A stretch of 64,000 nucleotides of DNA from Phascolarctos cinereus (GCF_002099425.1 NW_018343982.1:12187501-12251500); one strand, 5' to 3'. Counted from the first letter of the stretch, positions 33,483 through 44,639 are shown. Program-made: numbers and translations. Notes: generated by a model not told the origin, from the letters alone.

Positions 33483-33819
33483 TGTGTTTATTTTTTTAAC
33501 CACAGCATTCTAAACATGGTATTAGGCTTAGGAAATGTATCTTTGTTTGCCTGTTTTATGTACGTTATCAGTCATATTTTTTATTTATTTTTTTGCCTCT
33601 ACTCATCTAGTTTCATTTATTCCTATGTAGAAATAAAATGAGTGCAAATATTTGCTACCTTTTGGTTCATTTTTTTTTTGCTTTGCTCAGAGATGTTGAA
33701 ACATTAATATTTGTTATTCTTTAAATGTTTTGGGGATTTTAAAGGGGTCTTGTTCACTATGATGATTTATTTATTTATTTAGCTGAAGCAGACATCTACA
33801 TAATGAAGAAAAAGTCAAA

Positions 33820-34165
33820 GAGTTGAGGTCAATGTCAATAGCCTTCGTAAGTCATGTGCCCACAACTGAACATAGTATGTCAGATGTAGTCTGACAAAGG
33901 CAAAGTACAGAGAGATTGTCACACCATTATTACTATAAACTACGTCAGTAGCTTCCCTTAATAAAACCCAAGATCTCAACAGTATTTTTAGCTAACATAT
34001 TACACTGCTGACTTTTCCTGAGTTTATAGTCCACTAAAATCCCAGAATCTTTTTTTAGAAGATAAAAAAACAAACTACTGTTTAATCATACTTCCTCCAT
34101 ATGAGACTTGTAAAGTTGGTTTTTTGAACTTAAGTATAGATTTTATATTGAGCCCCATTGAATAT
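33820..34165 (-). repeat. L3/CR1 LINE, ORF2 C-terminal part
   Basis: The minus-strand translation recalls the CR1 C-terminus: VDYKLRKSQQCNMLAKN (CR1: LGVLVDxxLNMSQQCAxAAKKAN), then ILGFIK and a CQTTSDILCSVVGT stretch (CR1: VRPHLEYCVQFWAP). Many stops; ancient. Confidence 0.6.
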
Positions 34166-34629
34166 CATTTCATTTAACATTTTATTTTCCCCAATTACAT
34201 GTAAAACAACATTCATTTTAAAAAATTGTGATCCAAATTCTCTATCTCCCTCCCCATCTCCTCACTGACAAGGTAAGCAATTTGATAGACGTTATACACA
34301 TATAACCATGCAAAACATATTTCCATATTGATAATGTTGTAAAACAAAACAAAGGCCAAAATAAAAACTGAAAAAAATAAAGAAAGTAAAAAAAGATATG
34401 TTTCAATCTGTATTTAGACTTCATCAGTTTTTTTCCCTGGGAATAGATATCATTTTTTTTCATTCAGAGTTATCTTGGATCATTGTATTGCTAATAGCTA
34501 AGTCATTCGTAGTTGATCCTCTTACAATACTGTTGTGTACAATGTTCTCTTGGTTCTACTCATTTTATTTTGAATTAGTTCATGTAAGTATCTCCAGGGT
34601 TTTTTGAGAGCATCTAGCTCATCATTTCT

Positions 34630-35125
34630 TTTTCTTTTTAAATTAATTTATTTTGAATTATCAACAATCACTTCCATAAGCTTTTGAGTTTTAAATTTTT
34701 CTCCCTTTCCCTCCCTACCTTCCTCCGCAAGACGGCACGCAATCTAATGTAGGCTATACATATACATTCCTGTAAAACTTATTTTCACGTTAGTGATGTT
34801 GTAAGGAAGAATTAGAACCAATAAGGAAGAATTAGAACCAATAGAACCAGAAAGAGGAAACAAAACACAACAGAAAAAAAAATAGCAAATAATATGTTTC
34901 AATCTGCATTCAAACTCCATAGTTCTTTCTTCTTTGTGGATAGCATTTTCCATTGTGAGGCCCTTGGAGATGTCTTAGATCCTTATATTACTGAGAAGGG
35001 TTAAGTCTATCAATATTAGTCATCATGCAATGTGGCTGTTACTGTATACAATGTTCTCCTGGTTCTGTTCGCTTCACTCAGCATCAGACCATACAAGTCT
35101 TTCTAGGTTTTTCTGAAGTCTGCTT
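34630..35125 (-). mobile_element. L1B 3' end nested in L1C ORF2 C-terminus
   Basis: L1B 3'UTR and ORF2 end with an A-rich tail on the minus strand (34630-34660). GCTCATCATTTCT occurs at 34617-34629 and 35126-35138. It reads either as a 13-bp target duplication or as homology between the two L1 families at the same ORF2 position. Confidence 0.75.
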
Positions 35126-36257
35126 GCTCATCATTTCTGATATCACAGTAGTATTCCATCATAATCATATACCCCAAATTGTTCAGCCATTCCCCAATTT
35201 ATGGACATCCCCTCAATTTCCAATTCTTTGCTACCAGAAAAGAACTGCTATCAATATTTGGGCATAGTTCCAAATTGTTCTACATAATGGTTGAATCAGT
35301 TCACAATTCCACCAATAGTGCTTTAATGTCTCAATTTTTCCATGTCTCCTCCAACATTTATCATTGTCCTTTTTCTGTCCTATTAGCCAATCTAATAGAT
35401 GTGAGGTAGTACCTAAGTATTGTTTTAATTTGCATTGCTCTAAACAGTAGTGATTTAGAGAATTTTTTCATACGGCTTTCAATAGCTTTGACTACTTCAT
35501 CTGAAAAATGACTTCATATTTTTTGATCATTTGTCAATTGAGGAATTGCTCTTATTTTTTTATAAATTTAACACATTTTTCTATATATTTGAGAGATGAG
35601 GTTTTTATCAGAGAAACTTGCTTCAATTTTTTTTCACAGTTATGATTCCTAACTGTATTTACTTCCATCCTATTCCTGCATGTTTATTCTATTCTCTTTC
35701 CTTTCCTTCTGTCCTTCCTCAAAAGTGTTTTACTTCTGATTATTGCCTCCCCCAAGATGCTCTTCCTTCTATCACCTCCCTTTCTGTTATCCCCTCCCCT
35801 TCTATTTTCCTGTAGGGTAAGACAGATTTCTATATGCAATTGAGGGTGTATGTTATTCCCTCTATGAGCCAATTCTGATGAGAGTAAGGTTCACACATTC
35901 CCTGCCATCTCTCCTATCTTCTCTTCCACTGTAATAGCTCTTTCTTGCCTCTTTTATGGGAGATAATTTATTCCATTCTACCTCTCCCTTTCCCTTTCTC
36001 CCAGTGCATTCCTCTTTCTCACCCCTTAATTTTATTTTTAAAGATATCATCCAATCACATTCAACTCACACCTGTACTTCTGTCTACATACACTCCTTCT
36101 AACTGTCTTAGTAATAAGAAAGTTCTTATGAATTACAAGTATCATCTTCTCATGTAGAAATGTAAACAGTTTAACTTTATCAGGTCCCTTATGATTTCCC
36201 TTTCCTATTTACTTTTTTATGTTTCTCTTGAGTCTTGTATTTGGAAGTCAAATTTTC

Positions 36258-36527
36258 CTTTTTTTCTTTTTTTTTAATTTTATTAATTTATTTTGATTTA
36301 TCAACAATGATTTCCATATGCTTTTGAGTTGAAAATTTTTCTCCCCCTTCTTCCCCCCCACCCTCCCCAAGATGGCGCACAATCTGATATAGGCTTTACA
36401 TTTACATTCCTTTTAAACATATTTTCACATTAGTGAAGTTGTAAGTAAAAATTATAACCAATAGGAGGAACCATCAGAAAGATGAAACAAAACTCAACAG
36501 AAGGTAAAAATAAATGATAACGATTTG
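36258..36527 (-). mobile_element. L1B 3'UTR fragment nested in L1C, with 15-bp target duplication
   Basis: GGAAGTCAAATTTTC at 36243-36257 and 36528-36542 flanks 270 bases of L1B 3'UTR with a T-rich (minus-strand A) tail. A clean example of target-primed insertion at the end of ORF1. Confidence 0.92.
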
Positions 36528-37500
36528 GGAAGTCAAATTTTCTATTCAGCTCTGGTGTTTTCATCAGGATTCCTTGAAAGTCCTCCATTTTATTGAATGA
36601 CCTTTTCTTTCCCCTGAAGCATTATACCCAGCTTTGCTGGTAGTTGATACTTGATTGTAATCCTAGTTCCTTTGCCCTCCATAATATTAATACTCCAAGC
36701 CCTCCAATCTTTCAATGTAGATGCTGCTAAATCTTATGTTATCCTGATTGTGGCTCCACAATATTTGAATTGTTTCTTTCTGGCTGCTTGTAGTATTTTC
36801 TCACTGGTCTGGGAGCTCTTGAATTTGGCTGTAATATTCCTGGGAGTTTAAATTTTGGGATCTCTTTCAGGAAGCTATTGGTGGATTCTTTCCATTTCTA
36901 TTTTACTCTCAGGTTCTAGAATATCAATGAAGTTTTCCTTGATAATTTCTTGAAAGATTTTTTTCATGACTTTCAGGAAGTTGAATAATTTTTAAATTCT
37001 CTCTCCTTGATCTGTTTTCCTGGTCAGTTGTTTTTCCAATAAGATATTTCACCCTGTCTTCTATTTTTCATGCTTTTGGTTTTGTTTTATTGTTTCTTAA
37101 TGTCTCATAGAGTCATTAGCTTCCATTTACTCATTTCTAATTTTTAAGGAATTATTTTCTTCAATGAGGTTTTGCACCTCCTTTTCCATTTGGCCAATTC
37201 TATTTAATGAGTTCTTTTCTTCAGAGAATTTTTGTGCCTCTTTTTCCATTTGTCCAATTCTACTTTTTTAAGGAGTTCTTTTCTTTGGTGAATTTTTGTA
37301 TATCTTTTTCCATTTGCCCAATTCTACTTTTCAAGGCATTCTTCTCCTCATTGGATTTTGTACTTTTTTTATAACCATTTAGCCTATTCTGTTTTTTAAA
37401 GTGTTATTTTCTTTGGTATTTTTTATGCCTCCTTTATCAAGGTGTTGACTCTTTTTTCTTGATTTTCTTGCATCACTTTTCTTTCTCTTCACACTTTTCC

Positions 37501-37680
37501 TGAATCTTTCACTTCTCTATCAAGAAATTGGTAGAATGTTTCACCATTAGTCTTCTAGAATTCTGGTTTGTTATTACACTACTCACACTCCCTAATTCTA
37601 TCAAAGTTGTTTGCCATATTTTAATCATTGTGGAAATCGTTCTCCTGGTTCTGTTCATTTCACTCTGCACCAGTTCATAG
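37501..37680 (-). repeat. 180-bp block inserted in L1C ORF1; near-identical to 39342-39521
   Basis: Runs from TGAATCTTTCACTTCTC to CACCAGTTCATAG. It matches 39342-39521 without a gap at 172 of 180 bases. The block itself is a piece of an old L1 ORF2 C-terminus/3'UTR. It has no poly(A) and no target duplication, and it replaces about nine bases of ORF1. Confidence 0.85.
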
Positions 37681-38639
37681 TTACTTGATTTGTAAAATTA
37701 TTTTTGAGCTCTTCCAAGGCCTGAGACCAATTCATATTTTTCTTGGAGGCTTTGGATTAGGACCTTTGACTTTCTGTCCTCTTGATTGTGTGTTTTGATC
37801 TTCTTTGTCACTGTAGTAACTTTCTGTCATCAGATTTTTTTTCTGTTGTTTGCTCATTTTCCCATCCTATTTCTTGACTTTGAACTCTTTGCTAAAGTGG
37901 AGCTCTGCTTCCATCATAGAGGGTGACTATCTCAAGCTTCAGGGGGTTTGTGCAATTGTTTTCAGATATAGTTCTAGGGCATGTAAGTCTTCAGTTCTTC
38001 CAAAGTGGTATGATCTAAGGAGAGGTGTTTATTACTCTCCTGGCCTGTGCTCTAGTCTGTGAGCAACCACAGCACTCTTTTCTGCCCTAGAATTGTGACA
38101 GGGATCCCTTCTCTATCATGACTGCAACTGCTGGTGTGCTAGTGCTCCTCCTCACCTTGGAACTGCCACCCAGGACTGTCACCCGAATCTGAGTATGGGC
38201 AAAGCAACAGAGTTCTGCTCCCAGTTCCAGTAAAGAGACCCCTGTTATCTCCTTCTGCCTAGTTGTTTACCATCTATGGGTTGAGAATTCTAGAAGAAGC
38301 CACTGCTTGTGCTGTTTCAGTGGCTCCTAAGGCCTGCTTTTGGTTTAGTGGGGCTGCAGCTGGGGCTAGGGCTATGCTGGCAGGGCCTGCATTGGATTGT
38401 GCACTGGGCTCTCACTGAGGTGCAACAGACGTTTCCTGCCAAACATTTAAGTTGTCCTGGGCTGAAAATTTATTTCATGCTGTCCTTTTGTGGGTTCTGC
38501 TATACCAGGATTTGTTTTATGGCATTATTTAAAGGTGTTCAGAAGGCTTAGGGGAACGCTCAGGCAAGTCCCTGCCATCTTTTCTCCACCTCCCATTGCA
38601 TATCATCTTCTTAGAGTCAGCTTAATAAACATTCCAGTT

Positions 38640-39060
38640 TCATAGGGATCTGGAATCACCAGATCTTGCCAACTCCCTTCCCAGTAATTGTCTAGTTTGT
38701 TTTGTTTGAGGCAGTCCCTTTCCTGATCTCACACTTTTACACAAGTCTAATCTCTCTTCTATATGAGAGCCCTTTCAATATATGAAGATATGCAGCATGT
38801 CTCCCCTAAGTCTTCTTTTCTCTAGGTTAAGCATACTATTTCTTTCAACCAATATTAATGTGTCATCTCCAGCTTAATAATCTCCTTTCTAAAATGTGAT
38901 ACCCAGAAATTAACAGGATACTCTGGATCTCATTTTATTCCTGCTGAGGTCAGTATGACTACCAACTGCTGGAAGCTTTCTTATGTACTCTAAAATTGCA
39001 TTAGCTTTCTTGGCTACTATGTAACAATGTTAAGTCATATTGACCTTATATTCCATTAAA
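38640..39060 (-). repeat. L3/CR1 LINE 3' part
   Basis: Reversed CR1/L3 features: CATGTCTCCCCTAAGTCTTC with TTCTCTAGGTTAAGCATAC (minus-strand protein LNLEKRRLRGDM, CR1 LSLEERRLRGDL), TGATACCCAGAAATTAACAG, GCATTAGCTTTCTTGGCTAC. Confidence 0.65.
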
Positions 39061-39069
39061 TAGATAGAT

Positions 39070-39079
39070 TTTATATATG

Positions 39080-39139
<60 letters not shown>

Positions 39140-39148
39140 ATATGTACA
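39070..39148. repeat. (TA)n(TG)n(TA)n microsatellite
   Basis: Compound dinucleotide array with a TG run of about 15 units between TA runs. Confidence 0.9.
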
Positions 39149-39149
39149 C

Positions 39150-39296
39150 ATTTTTTGAATCAGCAAAAATTTCTTCCTTCTTTCCCTCCCTTTACAAGTC
39201 CCTCTACCCCAGTGAGAAAAAAAGTAACAAAAAACAGTTAAAAACACTGATAGTCAAAAAATTTTCTGCCTTGAATATGTCCTCTGTGTGTATGTG

Positions 39297-39327
<31 letters not shown>

Positions 39328-39560
39328 ATCATTATTCATGCTGAATCCTTCACTTCTCTATCAAGAAGTTGGTAGGATGTTTCACCATTAGTCTTCTAGA
39401 ATTCTGGTTTGTTATTACACTACTCACACTCTCTAATCCTATCAAAGTTGTTTGCCATATTTTACTCATTGTGGAAATTGTTCTCCTGGTTCTGTTCATT
39501 TCACTCTACACCAGTTCATAGAAATCTTTCCCAGTTCTTCTAAAACAGTCTTCATCAAAA
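39150..39560 (-). mobile_element. Old L1 3' end with an internal (TG)n array
   Basis: TTGAATCAGCAAAAATTTCT and CAAGTCCCTCTACCCCAGTG represent an L1 3'UTR. GTTCTCCTGGTTCTGTTCAT, TTCACTCTACACCAGTTCAT and TTTCCCAGTTCTTCTAAAAC mirror the ORF2 C-terminus. A TG array lies at about 39290-39328. Contains the partner (39342-39521) of the 180-bp block at 37501-37680. Confidence 0.6.
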
Positions 39561-39589
39561 AGTGACAGATCTTTTTTTTCTAATTAACA

Positions 39590-39720
39590 CTTTTGTGTCT
39601 CTTCAATAGGATTTGAATTTTTTTAGGAGAATGACTAGCTTGCTTTTGCATCTTTATCCCTAGCACCTTACACAATATCTGGCAAATAATGTGCTTCACA
39701 AATGTTTGATCCTAAATTCT
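39590..39720 (+). repeat. L2 3' end relic
   Basis: CATCTTTATCCCTAGCACCT, CTGGCAAATAATGTGCTTCA, CAAATGTTTGATCC follow L2 3' order. Confidence 0.55.
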
Positions 39721-39769
39721 GTTACTTGGAATAAAGCGATCCTATTAACTGTTTTTCACATCAAAGCTA

Positions 39770-40010
39770 AGATTAACTTGTAATTTCTACAAGAACCTTT
39801 TCCTGATCCCCTCCAGCCTGTGTTCATTTCATATATGTTTCTATGTGTACATGTTATCTTCCCCCCAGTAAAACGTAAGCTCTTTAAGGGCAGAGAGCAG
39901 AGATATCTCATTTTTGTCTTTGTACGTTCAGCAACCAGCAGAGAAAGGCTGAGCTCTTAGTAACTACTTAATAAATGTTTGTTGATTAATCAAGTAAATA
40001 CATGAACCAA
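39770..40010 (+). repeat. L2 3' end
   Basis: CTTTTCCTGATCCCCTCCAG, GTAAGCTCTTTAAGGGCAGA, CTACTTAATAAATGTTTGTT: a clear L2 3' terminus. Confidence 0.75.
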
Positions 40011-41870
40011 CATTGGGAAGGGTTTCTTTTCCACATGGACTATGCACATTATATGGTGTTCAAACATTTATTTATTTAAGACAGTATAAATCAGTATGAG
40101 GCATGGAAAAGGCCTTGAATATTATATTTTCTCTATTGTCAAAGCTGGAAATAATTTAAAATTGTACATGTTATATCTTTGGATGAAAGTAACTTTTAAT
40201 TAAGTCTTTCACTTTGTGAAAGTACAAAAATGATTTTAAATGAGAAAAAGAGAGAATTTGATTTTAGGGGGCATGGCTTATGACCAAGCTACAAATTCAC
40301 ATTTAATAAATTAGGTTTTAAAAACTAATATCACTTCATTCTGATTTCTATTGACATAAACTACAAAACTGAATTTGTTTAGAAAATACTTTGATAAACT
40401 CTATTCATCTGTGTGTGAGGGGTGTAAAAATCAATATGGTGGTATTATTTGCAAAGTAATAAATTTACTTCTCAATTCAAATCCAGAAGAGGCACCCTGA
40501 AGGATTGAAAGAAAATTATACTGATCTGATATAGATGGGGTTTTATCTTTTTTTTGGGGGGGGTGAAGACTTGATCCATGTCTTTCTAATCTATTCCCTT
40601 TGGCTTTTATTTAGTGCTCATATGAAAGAGTTATAGTAAAGCTACATAAACATTGTTCTAAATCAGATTAGCTTTTTTGTTACTTGTTTTGCTTTGGCCT
40701 TGCAGTACTATTTTCACTACTTGGATATTTTGTTCACTTATAAGATGTAACTTAATTTAGTAAGAATACATTGCTAACATTAAAATTGTTTCAATATTTT
40801 CTTTTTTTTCTTTCTTTGTTGTGAAGTGCTCTATTAAATGATGCACTTGGTTGTTGCTCTGCAGCAGATTACAGCATTTTCTTTTGTCAGAGCTGGCGCT
40901 TTATAAGGTTTTTTAATCTTATTTTATTTCCCATTTAAAATCATTTAAGATATAATACTATATGTCTTAAATAATGGTTAAAATTAAAACATTACTTTTG
41001 AAGAATTCAGAAAATCAAGTGTTTATCAGTTTTATTTTTTTAGCTCAACACAATTGTTAAACACAGAATGTGTATAGATAATCATAATTAACTCTTTGAG
41101 AAGACAATTTTATTACAGAGATGATGGCATAGATTAGCCAATTAATAGCAGCAGTAACTTTACATTTTTACTTTCCTTATTTTTTATTTAGAACCTAAAT
41201 TTTTTCTTGTAGATTTTTTTACTGTCAAAAATATGGTATTTAATGGTGACATTTTGATAAGGGGGACATTCTCTTGCCAAGAATGAACCTAGTAGTCACA
41301 GCTTTCCATTGTCTGATACCCATTACCATTTATATAGAGGCAAAATTGAAGTAGAATGAACTTTACTAACTATTATTTTCTGAGCTCAAAATCCTAGTAA
41401 TTCTAAATAAGTGGAAGTGAGATAGGTAATTAGGGAATGTGATGTAGTTGAAAGGTATGTGGTGTTTATTGTGTTGATAAATATAGGATGTTTGTAATGT
41501 GTGTGGTATATGAAATAACATCTTCTCAAAGATAAGAGACCATCATGTATGTTATCAGTGTAGTAATGATTATTAACCTGATTTTAAATAATACTATCTG
41601 TGTGGTGCCCAGGGTCATTGAGGATGTTCAATAAATTCCCAACTCCATTCAATTTTGCCCTTACCTTTCTGTTTTTACAGGTGTTACTCTTCTTCCTTTC
41701 CTGAATTCGTTTCTTTGAACTTCATTATGTGTTGATGATAGCCATTATCAAGGAGCTTCCTTTAGTTAATTGCAAAACAGGATGAGGTAGCTAACTTTGC
41801 CATATGCAATTAGTATGTACGTACAGCAAGATGATTGTTAGATTTTTTGCCCTACCACTGTACCTCAAAC
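40011..41870. other. Repeat-poor stretch
   Basis: No repeat or exon recognised over about 1.9 kb. The part around 40820-40990, with GTTGTTGCTCTGCAGCAGAT and CAGAGCTGGCGCTTTATAAG, is less AT-monotonous than its surroundings and could be a conserved non-coding element; this is only a guess. Confidence 0.35.
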
Positions 41871-41879
41871 ACTCCTGGA

Positions 41880-43270
41880 TCGATGATTTCTTTCATGACT
41901 TTTGGGTAGGGAAAACCCAATACACTGAAGCTATACAAATTTAGAATTGGAGAGCTTACATTATAGCTTTCTTAATGAAAGAGACTGCACAAGACATTGT
42001 AAAGGATTTAATCAGAACACTGACCTTGACCTGAGACCCCCATTATGTCATAGGACCAGATTCCGTAAGTATGTTGGTATCTCTGTGAAGCTACCAAGTT
42101 AGGATCTAAGATGGGGCCTTTATGATTAATGAATGAAAACTGGGACAATTTTTGCCAGTCTTCAGTCTTGTGGTACCTCTTTCATTCCTCCATGATCTTT
42201 CAATTGTCACTGGCAAAGGTCCAGCAATTATACCTGCAAGTTGTTTTTTTTTTTGTACCCTGGGGTGGAGTCTTCTCAGGCCAGGTGACTTGAATTAAAA
42301 GAAGTCACCTGGGTACTTGCTTCACATTTCCTCCACTTTTGTCTTAGTTTCCTTAAATATTTTTGTTTATTCCAATTAGTCGAGTAAAAAAAAAAAAAGG
42401 AAAATAGTAGTGCAGTAGTGTTATCTTTTCTCCATCATTCTTATCTTATAATCGAACCCAAAGAGGGCTCCAAGCTCTTCTTTGTTCCATTTATTGTCCC
42501 CAACACAGTTTTTGGTGTTTTTTTAAAGATCCTTTAGTTGTTCATAGCCATATTAAAAGTCCTTAGTGCATTACCTTTTATGTTGTTATTCTTACATGGC
42601 TATGTCATTCACTTACATTTACTGTCACTTACCTGCCTCTGCTTTCCTACTGTATATACTTTATTTGTGCAGCCACATTGGCCTTCTTAATTTCTCCTCT
42701 TTTCTGCCTCATTATAATAATTTGTGATTTTTACCTTTATAATTTTGTTCTCTAGGGGACCTTGGGTCTCTCTTGAGCTGTCTTCCCTTGTGGAATAGCA
42801 TGATGGGATTCTACAGTTTCTCTCCTTTCTTTGAATTCTAAAATCTGACATATGTTACACTATGTTTGCTGTTCTTTATTTTTCACAAATCTTGAATTAG
42901 CATGGTTACTTCCTCCCAAGATTCCCCAGCTGTTCCATCTTTTTGTCAGTCAGATACAGAATAGCAATTTCCTTCATTGCCAATATTTATTGGAGTGACA
43001 ATGTATAAAGTGCTTCTTAAGTCATAAGATACTAATTAGCTAATGTTAACATTATTGTCTTCTAAAAATTACAATATCAGCAAAGTAAAGTCAATATTTA
43101 TAAGATTTTCTGCTATTAGTGACAGAGGCCTATATACATAATTGAGGTTTCCGATCACAAATATATTGTGCTTCTGTACTAGGTTTATGATCTTTAGAAG
43201 CTTGCTTCCTAGTCTTATGTGATTAGCAATGTAGGAAATACAGTAGTTTTCCATATAAGTTTGTCTTCCA
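41880..43270 (-). repeat. L3/CR1 LINE ORF2 relic (endonuclease to reverse transcriptase)
   Basis: Minus-strand translations keep the CR1/L3 order. Near 43200 is LLKIINLVQKHNIFVIGNLN (CR1 EN: VVMGDFNYPDIDW-like). Near 42160 is EVPQD followed by RLAKIVPVF (CR1 RT: GEVPEDWKxANVVPVFKKG), preceded by an SSHLA and TPGYKK stretch. Riddled with stops and indels; one of the oldest LINE relics here. Confidence 0.6.
42281..42312. repeat. 11-bp perfect inverted repeat
   Basis: CCAGGTGACTT, 10-base loop, AAGTCACCTGG, with a partial outer pair GTACCC (from 42256) and GGGTAC. Lies inside the L3/CR1 relic. Confidence 0.75.
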
Positions 43271-43284
43271 AGCAATTTCAAAAC

Positions 43285-43316
43285 AGCAAAAAACAAAACA
43301 AAACAAAACAAAAAAC
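43285..43316. repeat. (AAAAC)n A-rich tract
   Basis: AACAAAACAAAACAAAACAA-type run; could be the tail of an unidentified forward retroposon. Confidence 0.7.
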
Positions 43317-43439
43317 ACCAGAAACAAATCTATAGTAACTAAAATTTCAGCAAAGAGAAAATAGAAGTACCTTTATAAAATATAAAAACTTGCTGAAAAG
43401 TACATAGCAGTATATCCAAATTCAATGACTATTTCTTGA

Positions 43440-44635
43440 AAAAATAATACCAGAAATAAATGTTACTCAAATTAAGAAGTTGGATTCAAGGTAGGGAGAA
43501 ATTATTTTGAACCGCATTCTTAAATAGAGAGAGGAAAGTGACCTGGAGAAGAAAAAAATGTTGAACAAACAGCTAAAAAATAAATTAATGATTTAAGTAA
43601 ATTAGAGGAATATGGCATAGGGCAGGTAAATGGGAGGGTATGGAGTAAAGAGAGAAAGCCTGTGAAGAAAAAAAAAAGAAACAAACAACAACCTAGAAAC
43701 ATATGAGTGTAAGGAAAACCAATCATAGGTACGAGGTGTAGACTTAAAAGAGAAATGGTATAAAAATAAGTGCAAAAGAAGTAAATGGAGGACAACATAC
43801 TCCTGACAGTTATAGCCTGGAGTGTAAATGGATTAAACTTCCTATGAAGATGAAAGAGAATGGCAGAATGCATGGGATAGGAAGAGAGCTAGGTTTTCAT
43901 TGTGAAGGGAATCTCATAAGAAGGAAGTTCCTTCTCAATTTATAGTTGTAAGAAGCTGCCTAGAGCTCTACAAGGTTAAGTGACTTGCCCACTTTTTCAC
44001 AGTTAATATGTATCAATCTGGATGTGAATTCTGATCTTTCTGAATCTACTTTGCTGTGTAATCAGTAGCAGTGGAATTCATAAGAAAATGAAACCACAAA
44101 ATTTGCTGCATAAAAAGCTTCATTATTGTTAACTTTGTCAGGTGACTCTTAAAATAAGTAGCAGTTGTAATTATGCTATCTGACAAGGCATAAAATTTAA
44201 AAAAACTCATAATGTCAATAAAAATAAACACTGAAATTATGCATTATGCTTAAAGGCAACATAGTCTGTAAAACAATATTATTAAATGTATATGAACCAA
44301 ATGGCACAATGTCTAAATTCACAAAGGATAAGATAACAATTGGAAAAAGAAGTAACTAGTTACATAATAATTGCCAGATACTTTAATGTTTTTATTTTCT
44401 TTTATGGCTTGATTAATATAAGAAAAAGGTAAATAAAAAATATAGCATTGTATAGACTATTGAAAGAGTTAGATTTGAAAAGGTTATGGCATCTGTTAAA
44501 TGAGAATATTAAAAATTTTTACATCAACCATATAATACTTTTATAAAAATAGACCATACGTTGGAAAACAGAGACATTATCATTAAATGTTAAAAAAAAT
44601 CAAACTTTCTTTTATAGATCATAATGCAACAAAAT
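43440..44635 (+). mobile_element. Old L1 relic: spacer and ORF2 endonuclease start
   Basis: Purine-rich spacer, then a degenerate ORF2 start at about 43800 (LTVIAWSVNGLN, L1 TILTLNVNGLNSP). After a MIR insertion come a VVIMLSDKA segment, NIIKCI and TKWHNV (L1 LLNIYAPNG region), and WKKK. Very high divergence; open frames are gone. Confidence 0.6.
43925..44055 (-). repeat. MIR SINE nested in old L1
   Basis: CAAGGTTAAGTGACTTGCCC, then ACAGTTAATATGTATC and CTGGATGTGAATTCTGATC: reversed MIR core. Confidence 0.7.
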
Positions 44636-44639
44636 ATTT

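Larger units (their letters stand above)
36217..37857 (-). pseudogene. L1C ORF1p, interrupted by two inserts
   Basis: Start at 37857 (MSKQQK-type). Coiled coil follows with three repeated heptad blocks (around 37130-37330), each containing a LxEVQKFxEEN-like segment. The RRM core is near 36960-37020, the C-terminal domain at 36540-36850, and the QDSRET end with TAA at 36217. Inserts at 36258-36527 and 37501-37680 and many frame changes destroy it. The long coil distinguishes L1C from L1A. Confidence 0.7.
34170..38592 (-). mobile_element. L1C LINE, near full length but ORF2-deleted; host of three nested insertions
   Basis: Minus strand: the 5' end GGAGAAAAGATGGCAG near 38592, 5'UTR to 37858, ORF1 37857-36217, spacer to about 35640, a jump straight to the ORF2 C-terminus, and 3'UTR to about 34170. 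Inserted pieces: L1B at 34630-35125, L1B at 36258-36527, and a 180-bp block at 37501-37680. Without them the element is about 3.5 kb. The ORF2 jump matches that in the L1C copy at 16135-17720. Confidence 0.8.

Noticed and set aside
33399-33641. 80-codon frame with YIYIYI repeats
   Set aside because: Translation of the (TA)n microsatellite.
36651-36851. tRNA or structured RNA gene search around SINE B boxes (GTTCAAATC)
   Set aside because: All B-box-like hits fall in CORE-SINE or MIR copies; no cloverleaf of a functional tRNA found anywhere in the window.
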